Shown one piece after another: positions 16,587-24,536 of a DNA stretch of 64,000 nt. How positions within the stretch are numbered: position 1 is the first letter of the stretch; the number at the start of each line of letters is the position of its first letter. This DNA is from Chitinophaga pinensis (lineage in GTDB: Bacteria; Bacteroidota; Bacteroidia; UKL13-3). The translations under genes were made by a program, and so were the position numbers. Location: NCBI GenBank assembly GCA_945898275.1, contig CAMDHZ010000004.1, positions 102,331-166,330 on the forward strand. The letters are read 5' to 3'. The notes beneath the pieces are model-generated. The model searched no databases, was not told the origin of the DNA, and saw only the letters and a program-made list of their open reading frames with translations.

Positions 16587-18713
16587 ATGAACACACAAGA
16601 AATTTACGCCAAAGTAGCCTCAGAAGCCAATTTAAGGACAGCCCAAGTGGGCACCACGCACAAATTAATTTTAGAAGCTTGCACTACCCCTTTTATCGCT
16701 CGATACCGAAAAGAAGCAACAGGTGGGTTAGATGAGGTGCAAATTGAACTTGTTAGAAATAGGGTTGCTCAATTAGAAACACTTCTAAAACGCAAGCAAT
16801 CGATTTTAGAAACAATAGAAAGTCAAGGTAAACTCACCAAAGAACTTACAGCACAAATTCATAATTGCTGGGAAGAAAACGTATTGGAAGATTTATATTT
16901 ACCCTACAAACCCAAAAGAAAAACACGCGCCAGTGTTGCTCGCGAACGTGGACTTGAACCTCTGGCAAATTGGATTTTAACAGCCTCCAACGCCTCGGTT
17001 CAAACCGAAGCCAGCAAATACTTAAATAAAGAAGTGCCCAATGAGGAAGCGGCATTGCAAGGCGCAAGAGATATTATTGCCGAGGGTATTAACGAAGATG
17101 CCAATGTGCGCACACGGATAAGAAATAGATTTGAAAAACAATCCTTGGTTCAAACCAAATTAGTAAAAGGCAAAGAAACCGAAGGTGCCAAGTATAGAGA
17201 TTATTTTAACTTTGAAGAGGCTGCTAGCAAATGTCCATCGCATCGTTTATTGGCAATTTTTAGGGCAGAAGAGGAAGGAATAATTAGACTTTCTATTTCA
17301 CCCGAAGAAGAAGAGGTTGTGAATGGTTTAGCACCCCTGTTCGTCAAAAGAAACAATGAAGCAAGTCAGCAGATTTCTTTGGCCTTAACCGATGCTTGCA
17401 AAAGATTATTGTTCCCCTCAATAGAAAACGAATACCGCAAAACCCTTAAAGCTAAAGCAGATGAAGAGGCCATTCATGTGTTTGCCGAAAACGTAAAGCA
17501 ATTATTATTATCTGCTCCTTTGGGCAATAAACGCATTTTGGGTATAGACCCAGGCTTTCGTTCGGGTTGTAAAATAGTTTGTCTTTCTACAGAAGGAAAT
17601 TTATTGGCAGATGCTGTAGTGTATCCCCATGAGCCGCAGCAACAAACCACCCAAGCCACAAGGATTTTATTAGATTTGGTTACTGCTTTTGACATTGAAG
17701 CCATAGCTATAGGCAACGGAACCGCTGGTAGAGAAACCGAAAGCTGGATTCGTGAAATTAAGTTTGCTAAAACCGTTCAGGTATTTATGGTGAACGAAAA
17801 TGGGGCTTCAGTTTACTCCGCTTCAGAAATTGGTAGGGACGAATTTCCAGACAAAGACATTACCGTGCGCGGGGCTGTTTCTATTGGCAGAAGGCTTGCA
17901 GACCCATTGGCCGAATTGGTAAAAATAGACCCAAAATCGATTGGTGTGGGGCAATACCAGCATGATGTTGACCAAGCCAAGCTTAAACAAAAACTAGATG
18001 CAGTGGTAGTTTCTTGCGTAAATCAAGTGGGCGTAAATGTAAATACTGCCAGTAAAAGTTTACTCACTTATGTTTCTGGTTTGAACCAAACCTTGGCGCA
18101 AAACATAGTGGATTTTCGACAGGCTAATGGGTCTTTTAAAAGCAGAGCACAATTAAATAAAGTGCCACGTTTGGGAGCCAAAGCTTTTGAGCAAGCCGCT
18201 GCTTTTTTACGCATTCCAAATGCAAAAAATATTTTGGATAACAGTGCAGTACATCCAGAAAGCTATGCGGTTGTTGAAGCAATGGCAAAGCAACAAAATT
18301 GTAAGGTAGAAGACTTGGTTCAACAAGAAACCTTGCGCAAACAAATTAATCTAAACGCTTTGGTGAATGCCCAAACAGGGATGTTTACCTTAAAGGATAT
18401 ATTGGCAGAATTGGCAAAACCAGGTAGAGACCCAAGGCCAGCATTGGAAGCATTTACATTTGCAGATGTTAGAAAGCCAGAAGATTTATATGAAGGCATG
18501 GTATTGCCAGGGATTGTAACCAATATTACGCGCTTTGGATGCTTTGTAGATATTGGCGTAAAACAAGACGGCATGGTACATATTTCTCAGTTGGCCAACA
18601 AATACGTATCCGACCCAAATACAGTTGTTAAATTACAACAGCAAGTGAAGGTAAAAGTTATGGAAGTTGATTTAGAAAGAAAGCGAATTAGTCTTTCTAT
18701 GAAAGAGGTTTAA
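16587..18713 (+). CDS. tex: Tex-like S1 RNA-binding protein
   Basis: 708 residues, a normal length for Tex. Order: helical N-terminal domain with FIARYRKEATGGLDE (about 30-45), YqgF/RuvC-like fold (about 318-430, ILGIDPGFRSGCKIV), helix-hairpin-helix segments (about 490-560, SLLTYVSGLNQTLAQNIVDFR), and C-terminal S1 domain (about 635-705, GMVLPGIVTNITRFGCFVDIG). Tex binds nucleic acid and influences transcription and stress survival in other bacteria. The likely -7 element TATCTTTA (16570-16577) lies 10 bases before the start. It contains three copies of the dispersed GGTTCAAACC element, the highest density for one gene here. Confidence 0.95.
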   Translation: MNTQEIYAKVASEANLRTAQVGTTHKLILEACTTPFIARYRKEATGGLDEVQIELVRNRVAQLETLLKRKQSILETIESQGKLTKELTAQIHNCWEENVLEDLYLPYKPKRKTRASVARERGLEPLANWILTASNASVQTEASKYLNKEVPNEEAALQGARDIIAEGINEDANVRTRIRNRFEKQSLVQTKLVKGKETEGAKYRDYFNFEEAASKCPSHRLLAIFRAEEEGIIRLSISPEEEEVVNGLAPLFVKRNNEASQQISLALTDACKRLLFPSIENEYRKTLKAKADEEAIHVFAENVKQLLLSAPLGNKRILGIDPGFRSGCKIVCLSTEGNLLADAVVYPHEPQQQTTQATRILLDLVTAFDIEAIAIGNGTAGRETESWIREIKFAKTVQVFMVNENGASVYSASEIGRDEFPDKDITVRGAVSIGRRLADPLAELVKIDPKSIGVGQYQHDVDQAKLKQKLDAVVVSCVNQVGVNVNTASKSLLTYVSGLNQTLAQNIVDFRQANGSFKSRAQLNKVPRLGAKAFEQAAAFLRIPNAKNILDNSAVHPESYAVVEAMAKQQNCKVEDLVQQETLRKQINLNALVNAQTGMFTLKDILAELAKPGRDPRPALEAFTFADVRKPEDLYEGMVLPGIVTNITRFGCFVDIGVKQDGMVHISQLANKYVSDPNTVVKLQQQVKVKVMEVDLERKRISLSMKEV

Positions 18714-18733
18714 AAATCCTTAGGAGAAAAATC

Positions 18734-19123
18734 TTAATGCCTATCAGTATATTTATGTGGAACAAGATGTCCGCTTTTAGGTTTATACGTTAGGTAGGTT
18801 ATTACCATTCCAAGTTCCTCTGCTGAAACTTTTTCTTCTGTTAAATCAGAGTCGTGTCTTTCATTGGCTGCTCTAATTAAATAGGCATCTAACTGCTCAA
18901 ATGTAAAGTCTGGAATTATGTCTTTACCCAATTTTTTGATATTATGACAGTTAGCGCAATGAAGGTTGTATAGTACTTTTCCTTTTTCGCAAATATCTTG
19001 GTAGGCATTTTGGGTGGTAGGACTCATTTCGGTTGGAAACAAGTAAACTTGTTTTTTTGAAGTGCTACATGCAAAAATTAGCATACTTATAAAAATAATC
19101 GTTAACGCAGTTTTCTTATTCAT
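18734..19123 (-). CDS. c-type cytochrome lipoprotein
   Basis: 129 residues. A lipoprotein signal peptide with lipobox IFAC (Cys at about 19) is followed by one haem motif CANCH at about residue 56, and an axial Met candidate in EELGMVITYL. It is a small, single-haem periplasmic electron carrier. It is convergent with tex, 20 bases away. The partner enzyme is unknown. Confidence 0.85.
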   Translation of the reverse strand: MNKKTALTIIFISMLIFACSTSKKQVYLFPTEMSPTTQNAYQDICEKGKVLYNLHCANCHNIKKLGKDIIPDFTFEQLDAYLIRAANERHDSDLTEEKVSAEELGMVITYLTYKPKSGHLVPHKYTDRH

Positions 19124-19405
19124 GGGGTTTTTTTGTCAAACCAGATACAACTTACTTATTCGCTAGCAAGATAATAAATAAAAAAAATGGGAGACGAATT
19201 TTCATTTGCCTCTCAAAAAAAAGTACTGCAATCTAATGTTGGGTTTGGAAATAATACTATTGAAGTAATGAAATCAATTTTAGTTAAAACTACAGTCTTT
19301 TTGTGAACAGCTTTTTGGTTAAAAGTTTGGTTTGGCTGCAGTAAAAAGAGGGGTGTTTAACTATGTTAAAGCACCATCAAACAAAAGGTGTAAAAAAGCT
19401 AAAAC
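19124..19405. other. Gene-poor gap, nothing recognised
   Basis: 282 bases, AT-rich. I see no plausible coding frame, RNA gene or strong terminator. Confidence 0.5.
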
Positions 19406-19501
19406 TCACTTTTTCTTGTGTTCAAACTTATAAATTACCCAACCAAAACCAACCACTAGGTGAAGCAATACAATTGCAAATATTATTTTTCCAAAAATCA
19501 T
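19406..19501 (-). CDS. Very small membrane protein, 31 residues
   Basis: ATG at 19501 gives MIFGKIIFAIVLLHLVVGFG followed by WVIYKFEHKKK: a single hydrophobic helix with a basic C-terminus. A longer in-frame start at 19588 would add a non-hydrophobic stretch and cover a copy of the dispersed GGTTTGAACC element, so the short form is preferred. Tiny one-helix proteins of this form occur in Bacteroidota, but the function is unknown. Confidence 0.5.
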   Translation of the reverse strand: MIFGKIIFAIVLLHLVVGFGWVIYKFEHKKK

Positions 19502-19649
19502 GATACAAAGGTAGGGTAGGTTTCGGTTTGAACCTAAATGATATCGCTCAGGAAAGTGTGTAACAAAAGCTACAAAAGTGTGGAGCAAGGCTTTGGTCGG
19601 TCTATTGGGTAGAATTAAAAATAAGCCTATCTTAGCAGCCCTAGATTTT

Positions 19650-19721
19650 GCACTCGTAGTTCAATGGATAGAATTTCAGATTCCGGTTCTGAAGATGGGG
19701 GTTCGAATCCCTTCGAGTGCA
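19650..19721 (+). tRNA. tRNA-Arg(CCG)
   Basis: Acceptor arm GCACTCG/CGAGTGC, D arm from GTTC to GAAT, anticodon stem TCAGA/TCTGA around loop TTCCGGT with anticodon CCG, T loop TTCGAAT, and discriminator A. CCA is not encoded. It reads CGG codons. Confidence 0.93.
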
Positions 19722-19786
19722 CTTGAATTAAAATACTAACCGTAAAGTTCCATAAAGGTTATCTCGAAGAGAGTTGTGTATTAAAT

Positions 19787-19835
19787 GACCTAGCGATCTT
19801 AGCGTAAAACTTAGCGTTCTTTGCGTTGAAAGAAT
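19787..19835. repeat. Degenerate AGCG(N)TT short-unit repeat
   Basis: Consecutive units AGCGATCTT, AGCGTAAAACTT, AGCGTTCTTT and GCGTTGAAAG follow one another. This kind of short intergenic repeat is scattered in Bacteroidota genomes. No function is known. Confidence 0.5.
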
Positions 19836-19860
19836 ATGCTATACTGCAATTATGTTTAGG

Positions 19861-20391
19861 CTACAAAGCTTCTGCTTGTGCAATCAAGATTAACTTTTGC
19901 GTATCGTACCCGCGTTTGGTTAGTCTTTTTAAAATATCATTGTAAATAGCTTTATCCATTTGTGGTGTGCGAGATAAAATCCATAGATAATCATTGGAGC
20001 TACTGCCCACTGCTGCCCATTGGTAATTAGGGTCGAGTTCAATGACAAAATAATCTGCATAAAAAAACCAAAAGAAGGCTACTTTTAACTTAGCTGGCTC
20101 AGCAGGGTTAGATACTTTTGCTTTACCAATGGCCTCCGACCTTTTTCCGGTTAAGCTATTTTTGTAGCCAGCATTTACTACTTTTATTTTGCCATCTGGG
20201 CGTATAGAATAGGTGGCAGTAACACCTACCAAGCCGCGTTCAAACGAATGGTCATAGCGTGCAATTTCATACCATTGGCCTAAATACCTTTCTAGGTCAA
20301 ATTGAGCAACTGCGGTTTTGTCTATCATTGTTTGTTGGCCTTGGCATGCAGTGAAGATAATCAGAAAGGAAATGGCAATGAGGGTTTTCAT
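19861..20391 (-). CDS. Lipocalin family lipoprotein (Blc-like)
   Basis: 176 residues. The signal peptide ends in a lipobox (FTAC, Cys at about 16). The lipocalin signature YLGQWYEIARYDHSFERG (about 36-53) with the invariant GxW, and the closing motif WILSRTPQMD are intact. E. coli Blc is an outer-membrane lipoprotein that binds fatty acids or lysophospholipids; a similar membrane-maintenance role is inferred. An upstream gene ends 18 bases before its start and could be co-transcribed. Confidence 0.9.
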   Translation of the reverse strand: MKTLIAISFLIIFTACQGQQTMIDKTAVAQFDLERYLGQWYEIARYDHSFERGLVGVTATYSIRPDGKIKVVNAGYKNSLTGKRSEAIGKAKVSNPAEPAKLKVAFFWFFYADYFVIELDPNYQWAAVGSSSNDYLWILSRTPQMDKAIYNDILKRLTKRGYDTQKLILIAQAEAL

Positions 20392-20409
20392 TTTTTTGTA
20401 TTTTTATAA

Positions 20410-20820
20410 TTACTCCAAATCCTGCAAATCCATGGCATCTACACTATCTTCTTTGATAACTTGATGTTTTTCTAAAGCCTTTTGGTTTTGTTCGTTCAAG
20501 GTCCAGCTATCCGAGGTTGTGGTTTGCAACCAAGTATTACCCGATTTTCTAAACACCTGAACTGAGAGCCCAAAGGTTTCTTGAAAGACCTGTTCTAAAG
20601 CTGCAACACTCATTGTTCCCTGAATAGAAAGACTTCCTTCTTCGTTATTTTGTTGCACATCTGCAATGCTTAAATGACTTTCTAAAGTATCTTGTTTGGC
20701 TGAACCAACTGCTTGTAAATGCTCGCCTTTATAAAATTCAAGTTTGAGGAAAGGAAATAAGGAATGAAACGCTTCTTGGACTTCGTGCAATGTTTTACTT
20801 TTTTCAATAATCATTTCCAT
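20410..20820 (-). CDS. Unknown soluble protein, 136 residues
   Basis: Not recognised. The protein is acidic with a mixed alpha/beta pattern and no signal peptide or transmembrane segment: MEMIIEKSKTLHEVQEAFHS, then LFPFLKLEFYKG, and a C-terminal DSVDAMDLQDLE tail. It lies 18 bases upstream of the lipocalin gene on the same strand, so one transcript is likely, but a shared function is not evident. Confidence 0.65.
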   Translation of the reverse strand: MEMIIEKSKTLHEVQEAFHSLFPFLKLEFYKGEHLQAVGSAKQDTLESHLSIADVQQNNEEGSLSIQGTMSVAALEQVFQETFGLSVQVFRKSGNTWLQTTTSDSWTLNEQNQKALEKHQVIKEDSVDAMDLQDLE

Positions 20821-21251
20821 GTTATGTTGTATTAAATTTTATCAATTAGCTTGATGTTGTAAAGGTACACCATTGCAGTTGCCATTGCAGTGATTTTAAT
20901 CAGAAAAGGAATTGTAGCAACACCTAAACTATATTCTTGCGACGAAAATGTAAATTAACTGCTGCATTTTTGCGGTGATTAAGTAGTATGATATTGAATG
21001 GTTAATTGAAAAAGGGATAATTAAAGCCTATGCCGAGGGCGGTCGCAGCACAAATTATACCTTGATCGTTATTTGAAAATATTTGAAGAAAATATTTTGA
21101 GTACAAATCAAAACTTCTCATGCGGGTGTAGTCTTTTGGACTTATTATTGGCTCAAGACTTAATAATAAATTAATCTTTTTGGTTCAATACCAATAATTT
21201 AACAGAAATTATTCAAGAAATTTCCTCAATATTGAAGTTAAATTTTACGAT
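20821..21251. other. Intergenic gap of 431 bases
   Basis: Apart from the possible 28-codon remnant at 20990-21076, nothing is recognised. It separates the divergent genes at 20820 and 21252 and must hold both promoters. Confidence 0.5.
20990..21076 (+). pseudogene. Possible gene remnant (28 codons)
   Basis: A frame without an upstream start codon encodes DIEWLIEKGIIKAYAEGGRS followed by TNYTLIVI and a stop. Its composition is that of a winged-helix C-terminus (LIEKGIIK, GGRST-Y-L). An in-frame stop lies just upstream. It may be the last trace of a deleted gene; the family cannot be fixed. Confidence 0.35.
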
Positions 21252-22007
21252 ATGAAAAAAATACTTATACTACTTATTTTCTGTTGGGCAGCGATGAGTG
21301 CAATTTCACAGCCTAGGCCTGCTCCAAAACCTGCCGCTGCGCCTGTTGCAAAAAAACCTTCTGGTCCTTCTCCTTATGTGCTTAAAAAGGATTATGATTC
21401 TTTGAGCACCTCCTTAAAAAATCAAGTGAAAGCTATGCAAGGCACACTTAGTTCTATCAGAGGAAGCATTGGCAACAAAGACCAACAACTAAATGCACTT
21501 GCAAACCAAATGAAGCAAGTGGTTGAAGTTTTGAATTCTACCAATTTCAAAATCAACTTAACTTCTGATTCTTTAAATAAAACCCGAACTTCAATTGAAG
21601 AGGTTCAAGCCGAATCTAAAAGCGGAATTACTGAGTTGAAAGCCTTAAACGAAAAACTCAACATGCAGGTTATGTTGTTATGGGTGATTTCAATTGCTGG
21701 GCTATTATTGGCAATTTTTGCCTTGATGACTGGTAAAAAACAATTGAAGGCAGCCGAAAGTGCACAGCTTGTTAGGCTAGCTGCTATGGAGCGCACTTTG
21801 CAAGATAGCAAAATTGCCTTAGATGAACATTTGAAGAATTTCGAAACTAAACTGAGCGTAGAAACTAGAAGTGCACAACATTATACAGAACGTCAAAGTA
21901 ATGTTTTAAAGGAAGGTCTTCAAAACATGAATGATTTTGTGAATGGCTTAAAAGATGACATGCAAGCACTCTCTAATGAGGTGCAATCGCTTAAGGATAA
22001 AAAGTAG
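21252..22007 (+). CDS. Coiled-coil membrane protein, unknown
   Basis: 251 residues, no named family recognised. Signal-like segment (1-20), a Pro/Ala-rich stretch (21-38), coiled coil (about 45-130), one transmembrane helix (about 137-158, MLLWVISIAGLLLAIFALMT) and a second coiled coil to the end. The layout suggests one anchored protein with long coiled-coil arms on both sides. It converges on the gene at 22036. Confidence 0.75.
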   Translation: MKKILILLIFCWAAMSAISQPRPAPKPAAAPVAKKPSGPSPYVLKKDYDSLSTSLKNQVKAMQGTLSSIRGSIGNKDQQLNALANQMKQVVEVLNSTNFKINLTSDSLNKTRTSIEEVQAESKSGITELKALNEKLNMQVMLLWVISIAGLLLAIFALMTGKKQLKAAESAQLVRLAAMERTLQDSKIALDEHLKNFETKLSVETRSAQHYTERQSNVLKEGLQNMNDFVNGLKDDMQALSNEVQSLKDKK

Positions 22008-22035
22008 TTTGAGGTGGTTGGTGGTAAAATCAGCA

Positions 22036-22542
22036 TTATTTCTGAAGGCTGTCAACCACTTCATTAAATGCATTTTCCAAAAGATTTGAAAAGGAATTCT
22101 CTTTATGAAAGATTAGACTGACGTAATGGTTCGTATCTTCATCAGTTATTATTATTTTATCTACCTTTATTAGGTTAATTTTAATAGCGCTTTTTAAGTA
22201 CCATCTATTAAATTTCCTATGTCTTGTTAATGCTCTTTTGTCTGAGCTATCACATAAATAAATAATAGAGTGTTGATGATTTTCGAAAAAATGGCTAACA
22301 ATTTCTTCAATAGTTTTCTGCACTTCAATATCTAAGGGGGCATTCTTCGAAGTTGTATTTTCAATTATTAAGCCAAAGACGTTTGAAATTTCCGCAAAGG
22401 AACTAGTACCCTCAAATAAATATAAAGCATCAATAAACGCTATTTTATATTCAATTTGATTTTTAGAAGTAAAGGAGTAATTAAAAGTTTCTAAATCAAG
22501 AACGACCTTATATAGGCATTGTAAGTTTAATGCCTTTTTCAT
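22036..22542 (-). CDS. DUF6169-like protein
   Basis: 168 residues. Resembles the DUF6169 family by size and by the segments IIENTTSKNAPLDIEVQKTI and IIYLCDSSDKRALTRHRKFN. It overlaps the small gene upstream by 35 bases. The function is unknown, but a small overlapping upstream partner is the layout of toxin-antitoxin or similar pairs, so this could be the effector. The family assignment is from memory of the pattern and is not certain. Confidence 0.6.
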   Translation of the reverse strand: MKKALNLQCLYKVVLDLETFNYSFTSKNQIEYKIAFIDALYLFEGTSSFAEISNVFGLIIENTTSKNAPLDIEVQKTIEEIVSHFFENHQHSIIYLCDSSDKRALTRHRKFNRWYLKSAIKINLIKVDKIIITDEDTNHYVSLIFHKENSFSNLLENAFNEVVDSLQK

Positions 22543-22726
22543 GGAGGGTTTTAATCGATATTTGTCCTTTAAGATATAAACCTACAGATTTTTTATCAGC
22601 TATAAATTTTTTAGCTGAATGCAACATTTTCTGTTTGTTTTTAACCTTTTCCATGTCAATGCAAATATATTTGGTTTTTTCATTTTGCAAGTTGTCCCGA
22701 TAATTATTTATTGCTTTTGTTTTCAT
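22508..22726 (-). CDS. Small basic protein, possible partner of the DUF6169-like gene
   Basis: 72 residues from the ATG at 22726 (a start at 22741 would add five). It is Lys-rich with a pattern of short helices: MKTKAINNYRDNLQ, then MLHSAKKFIADKKSVGLYLK and an end at KLTMPI. Its last 35 bases overlap the next gene's start in another frame, so the two are translationally linked. Antitoxin or regulatory role is inference only. Confidence 0.55.
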   Translation of the reverse strand: MKTKAINNYRDNLQNEKTKYICIDMEKVKNKQKMLHSAKKFIADKKSVGLYLKGQISIKTLHEKGIKLTMPI

Positions 22727-22853
22727 GATTTTTTGTGGCAAATTAAGATTGAAGATTAAAAATTCTCTTTTTTTACTAGTAGTTTAATCCTACTTCTTAG
22801 ATATCTTTTTGCTATTAGGTTCAAGTATTTACCTTTGTCATTTACTGAAAATA

Positions 22854-24536
22854 TTGAAGCAGCATATATTTTTACTTACAACTCTCAACGCCAAGTACAT
22901 TCACATGAACTTGGCCATACGTTTACTATACGGTTTAAACAAGCATCACCAAGGCTTGGATTGGAAGGAATTTGCCATCAAAGAAAACCCCGATGAAATA
23001 GCCAAGGCCTGCCAGTCTTATGAGGTAGTGGCTTTTAGTTGCTATATCTGGAACATCACCCAAACCCTTGAGGTTGCCAGAAAACTAAAGGCCCTCAATT
23101 CAAATATTAAAATTATGTTGGGTGGGCCAGAGGTAAGCTACGATTGGCATGCAGTAATAGCGCTTCCCGAGGTGGATTATATTATTGTGGGCGAAGGTGA
23201 ATTACCCTTTGAACAGTTTCTGCAACAATATCCCTTGGTTCAACACATCCCTAATTTAGTGCATAAAGAGGGCGAACAAATACACTACTTGCCAGATGGA
23301 GCCAACTTTGATATTAACCGCCTTGAAGGTTTAAACCCTTACCAGTTCGAACCACAGGAGCAACTTAAAACCAAGGTAGCCTACATCGAAACTTCTCGCG
23401 GCTGCCCTTATAAATGCGAGTTTTGTTTGGCCAGTTTAGACAATAAAGTTAGGTACTTGCCCATTGCTACCATCAAGCAAAACTTGCTTTATCTCATGCA
23501 ACATGGTAAGGTAATAAAGTTTTTAGACAGAACCTTTAATGTCAAAAAAGACTTTACAATAGACATGTTTCAGTTTATTCTCGACCATCACCAACCCGGG
23601 AATATTTTTCAGTTTGAAATCACTGCCGACATTGTGCATCCTGATATCATAAAGTATATACAAGAAAAGGTTCCTAAAGGATTGTTTCGTTTCGAAATTG
23701 GCATACAAACGGTAAACCAAAAAGCCAATTTAGAAGTAAGTAGAAAGCAAAACTTTGAGAAAACAAGCGGCATCATTAAGCAATTGCGTGATTATGTAGA
23801 GATGCACCTAGACCTTATCGTGGGCCTGCCTCTAGATTATTTGAGCGATATTGCCTATAGCTTTGAACAAGTGTTTGCCTTACATCCGCCAGAGTTGCAG
23901 TTGGGTTTTTTAAAGTTCTTAAAGGGCACTCCAGTTAGGGAAAAATATGAGCAATATGGGTTTCGGTTCGATCCAAACCCGCCTTATCAAATTATTGAAA
24001 GCAATTACCTAAGCAAAGAAGAACTCCTGCAAATAACTTACCTGGAAGAAGCTTTAGAATTGTATTGGAATAAAGGACGCGCAAAACATACTTTATTGCA
24101 TGCAGAGCAACTAGGGAGCATCTTTGATTTTCTGAAAGATTTGGGCGCTTGGTTCAACCAGAAAAGTGATTTTCATAAACATTCACTTGAAGATTCTTTT
24201 GATATCTTATTTGAATTTTGTGAAACGCATTTCCCTGAGGATAAGATTATGCAACAATTGGTAGCATTGGATTATTATTTACATTTTAAAGTAAAGCCAA
24301 AAGAGAAATATCTTAACGAAATTGAGTTTACACAAAAATCTGCTTTACTCAATAAAATGGGTGCCAATCGAAATAAATACAGGCATATTGTACTACCATT
24401 GAACTTTGATTTTCTTAGGTACCAAGAAGACGGAACAATTCAGTATGGCAACTATAATTTGTGTTTGCAATTTGATGGATTGAACAAAGCAAGTTGCTTA
24501 TTTCAAGAAGAAATCCTAACTATTCATTTGGTGTAG
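22854..24536 (+). CDS. B12-binding domain radical SAM protein
   Basis: 560 residues from TTG 22854, chosen because it gives the usual N-terminus MKQHIFLLTTLNAKYIHMN. The N-terminal B12-binding fold (about 1-140, with MLGGPEVSYDW) precedes the radical SAM core (about 180-400), whose iron-sulfur motif is RGCPYKCEFC (CxxxCxxC). The C-terminal part (about 400-560) resembles DUF4080. Enzymes of this class use cobalamin and SAM for methyl transfer or rearrangements; the substrate is unknown. It overlaps the convergent pyruvate kinase gene by 17 bases at the 3' ends. Confidence 0.88.
   Translation: MKQHIFLLTTLNAKYIHMNLAIRLLYGLNKHHQGLDWKEFAIKENPDEIAKACQSYEVVAFSCYIWNITQTLEVARKLKALNSNIKIMLGGPEVSYDWHAVIALPEVDYIIVGEGELPFEQFLQQYPLVQHIPNLVHKEGEQIHYLPDGANFDINRLEGLNPYQFEPQEQLKTKVAYIETSRGCPYKCEFCLASLDNKVRYLPIATIKQNLLYLMQHGKVIKFLDRTFNVKKDFTIDMFQFILDHHQPGNIFQFEITADIVHPDIIKYIQEKVPKGLFRFEIGIQTVNQKANLEVSRKQNFEKTSGIIKQLRDYVEMHLDLIVGLPLDYLSDIAYSFEQVFALHPPELQLGFLKFLKGTPVREKYEQYGFRFDPNPPYQIIESNYLSKEELLQITYLEEALELYWNKGRAKHTLLHAEQLGSIFDFLKDLGAWFNQKSDFHKHSLEDSFDILFEFCETHFPEDKIMQQLVALDYYLHFKVKPKEKYLNEIEFTQKSALLNKMGANRNKYRHIVLPLNFDFLRYQEDGTIQYGNYNLCLQFDGLNKASCLFQEEILTIHLV

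Noticed and set aside
19406..19588. 60-residue form of the small membrane protein
   Set aside because: The added N-terminus is not hydrophobic and covers a dispersed-motif site, while the internal ATG at 19501 gives a typical one-helix protein.
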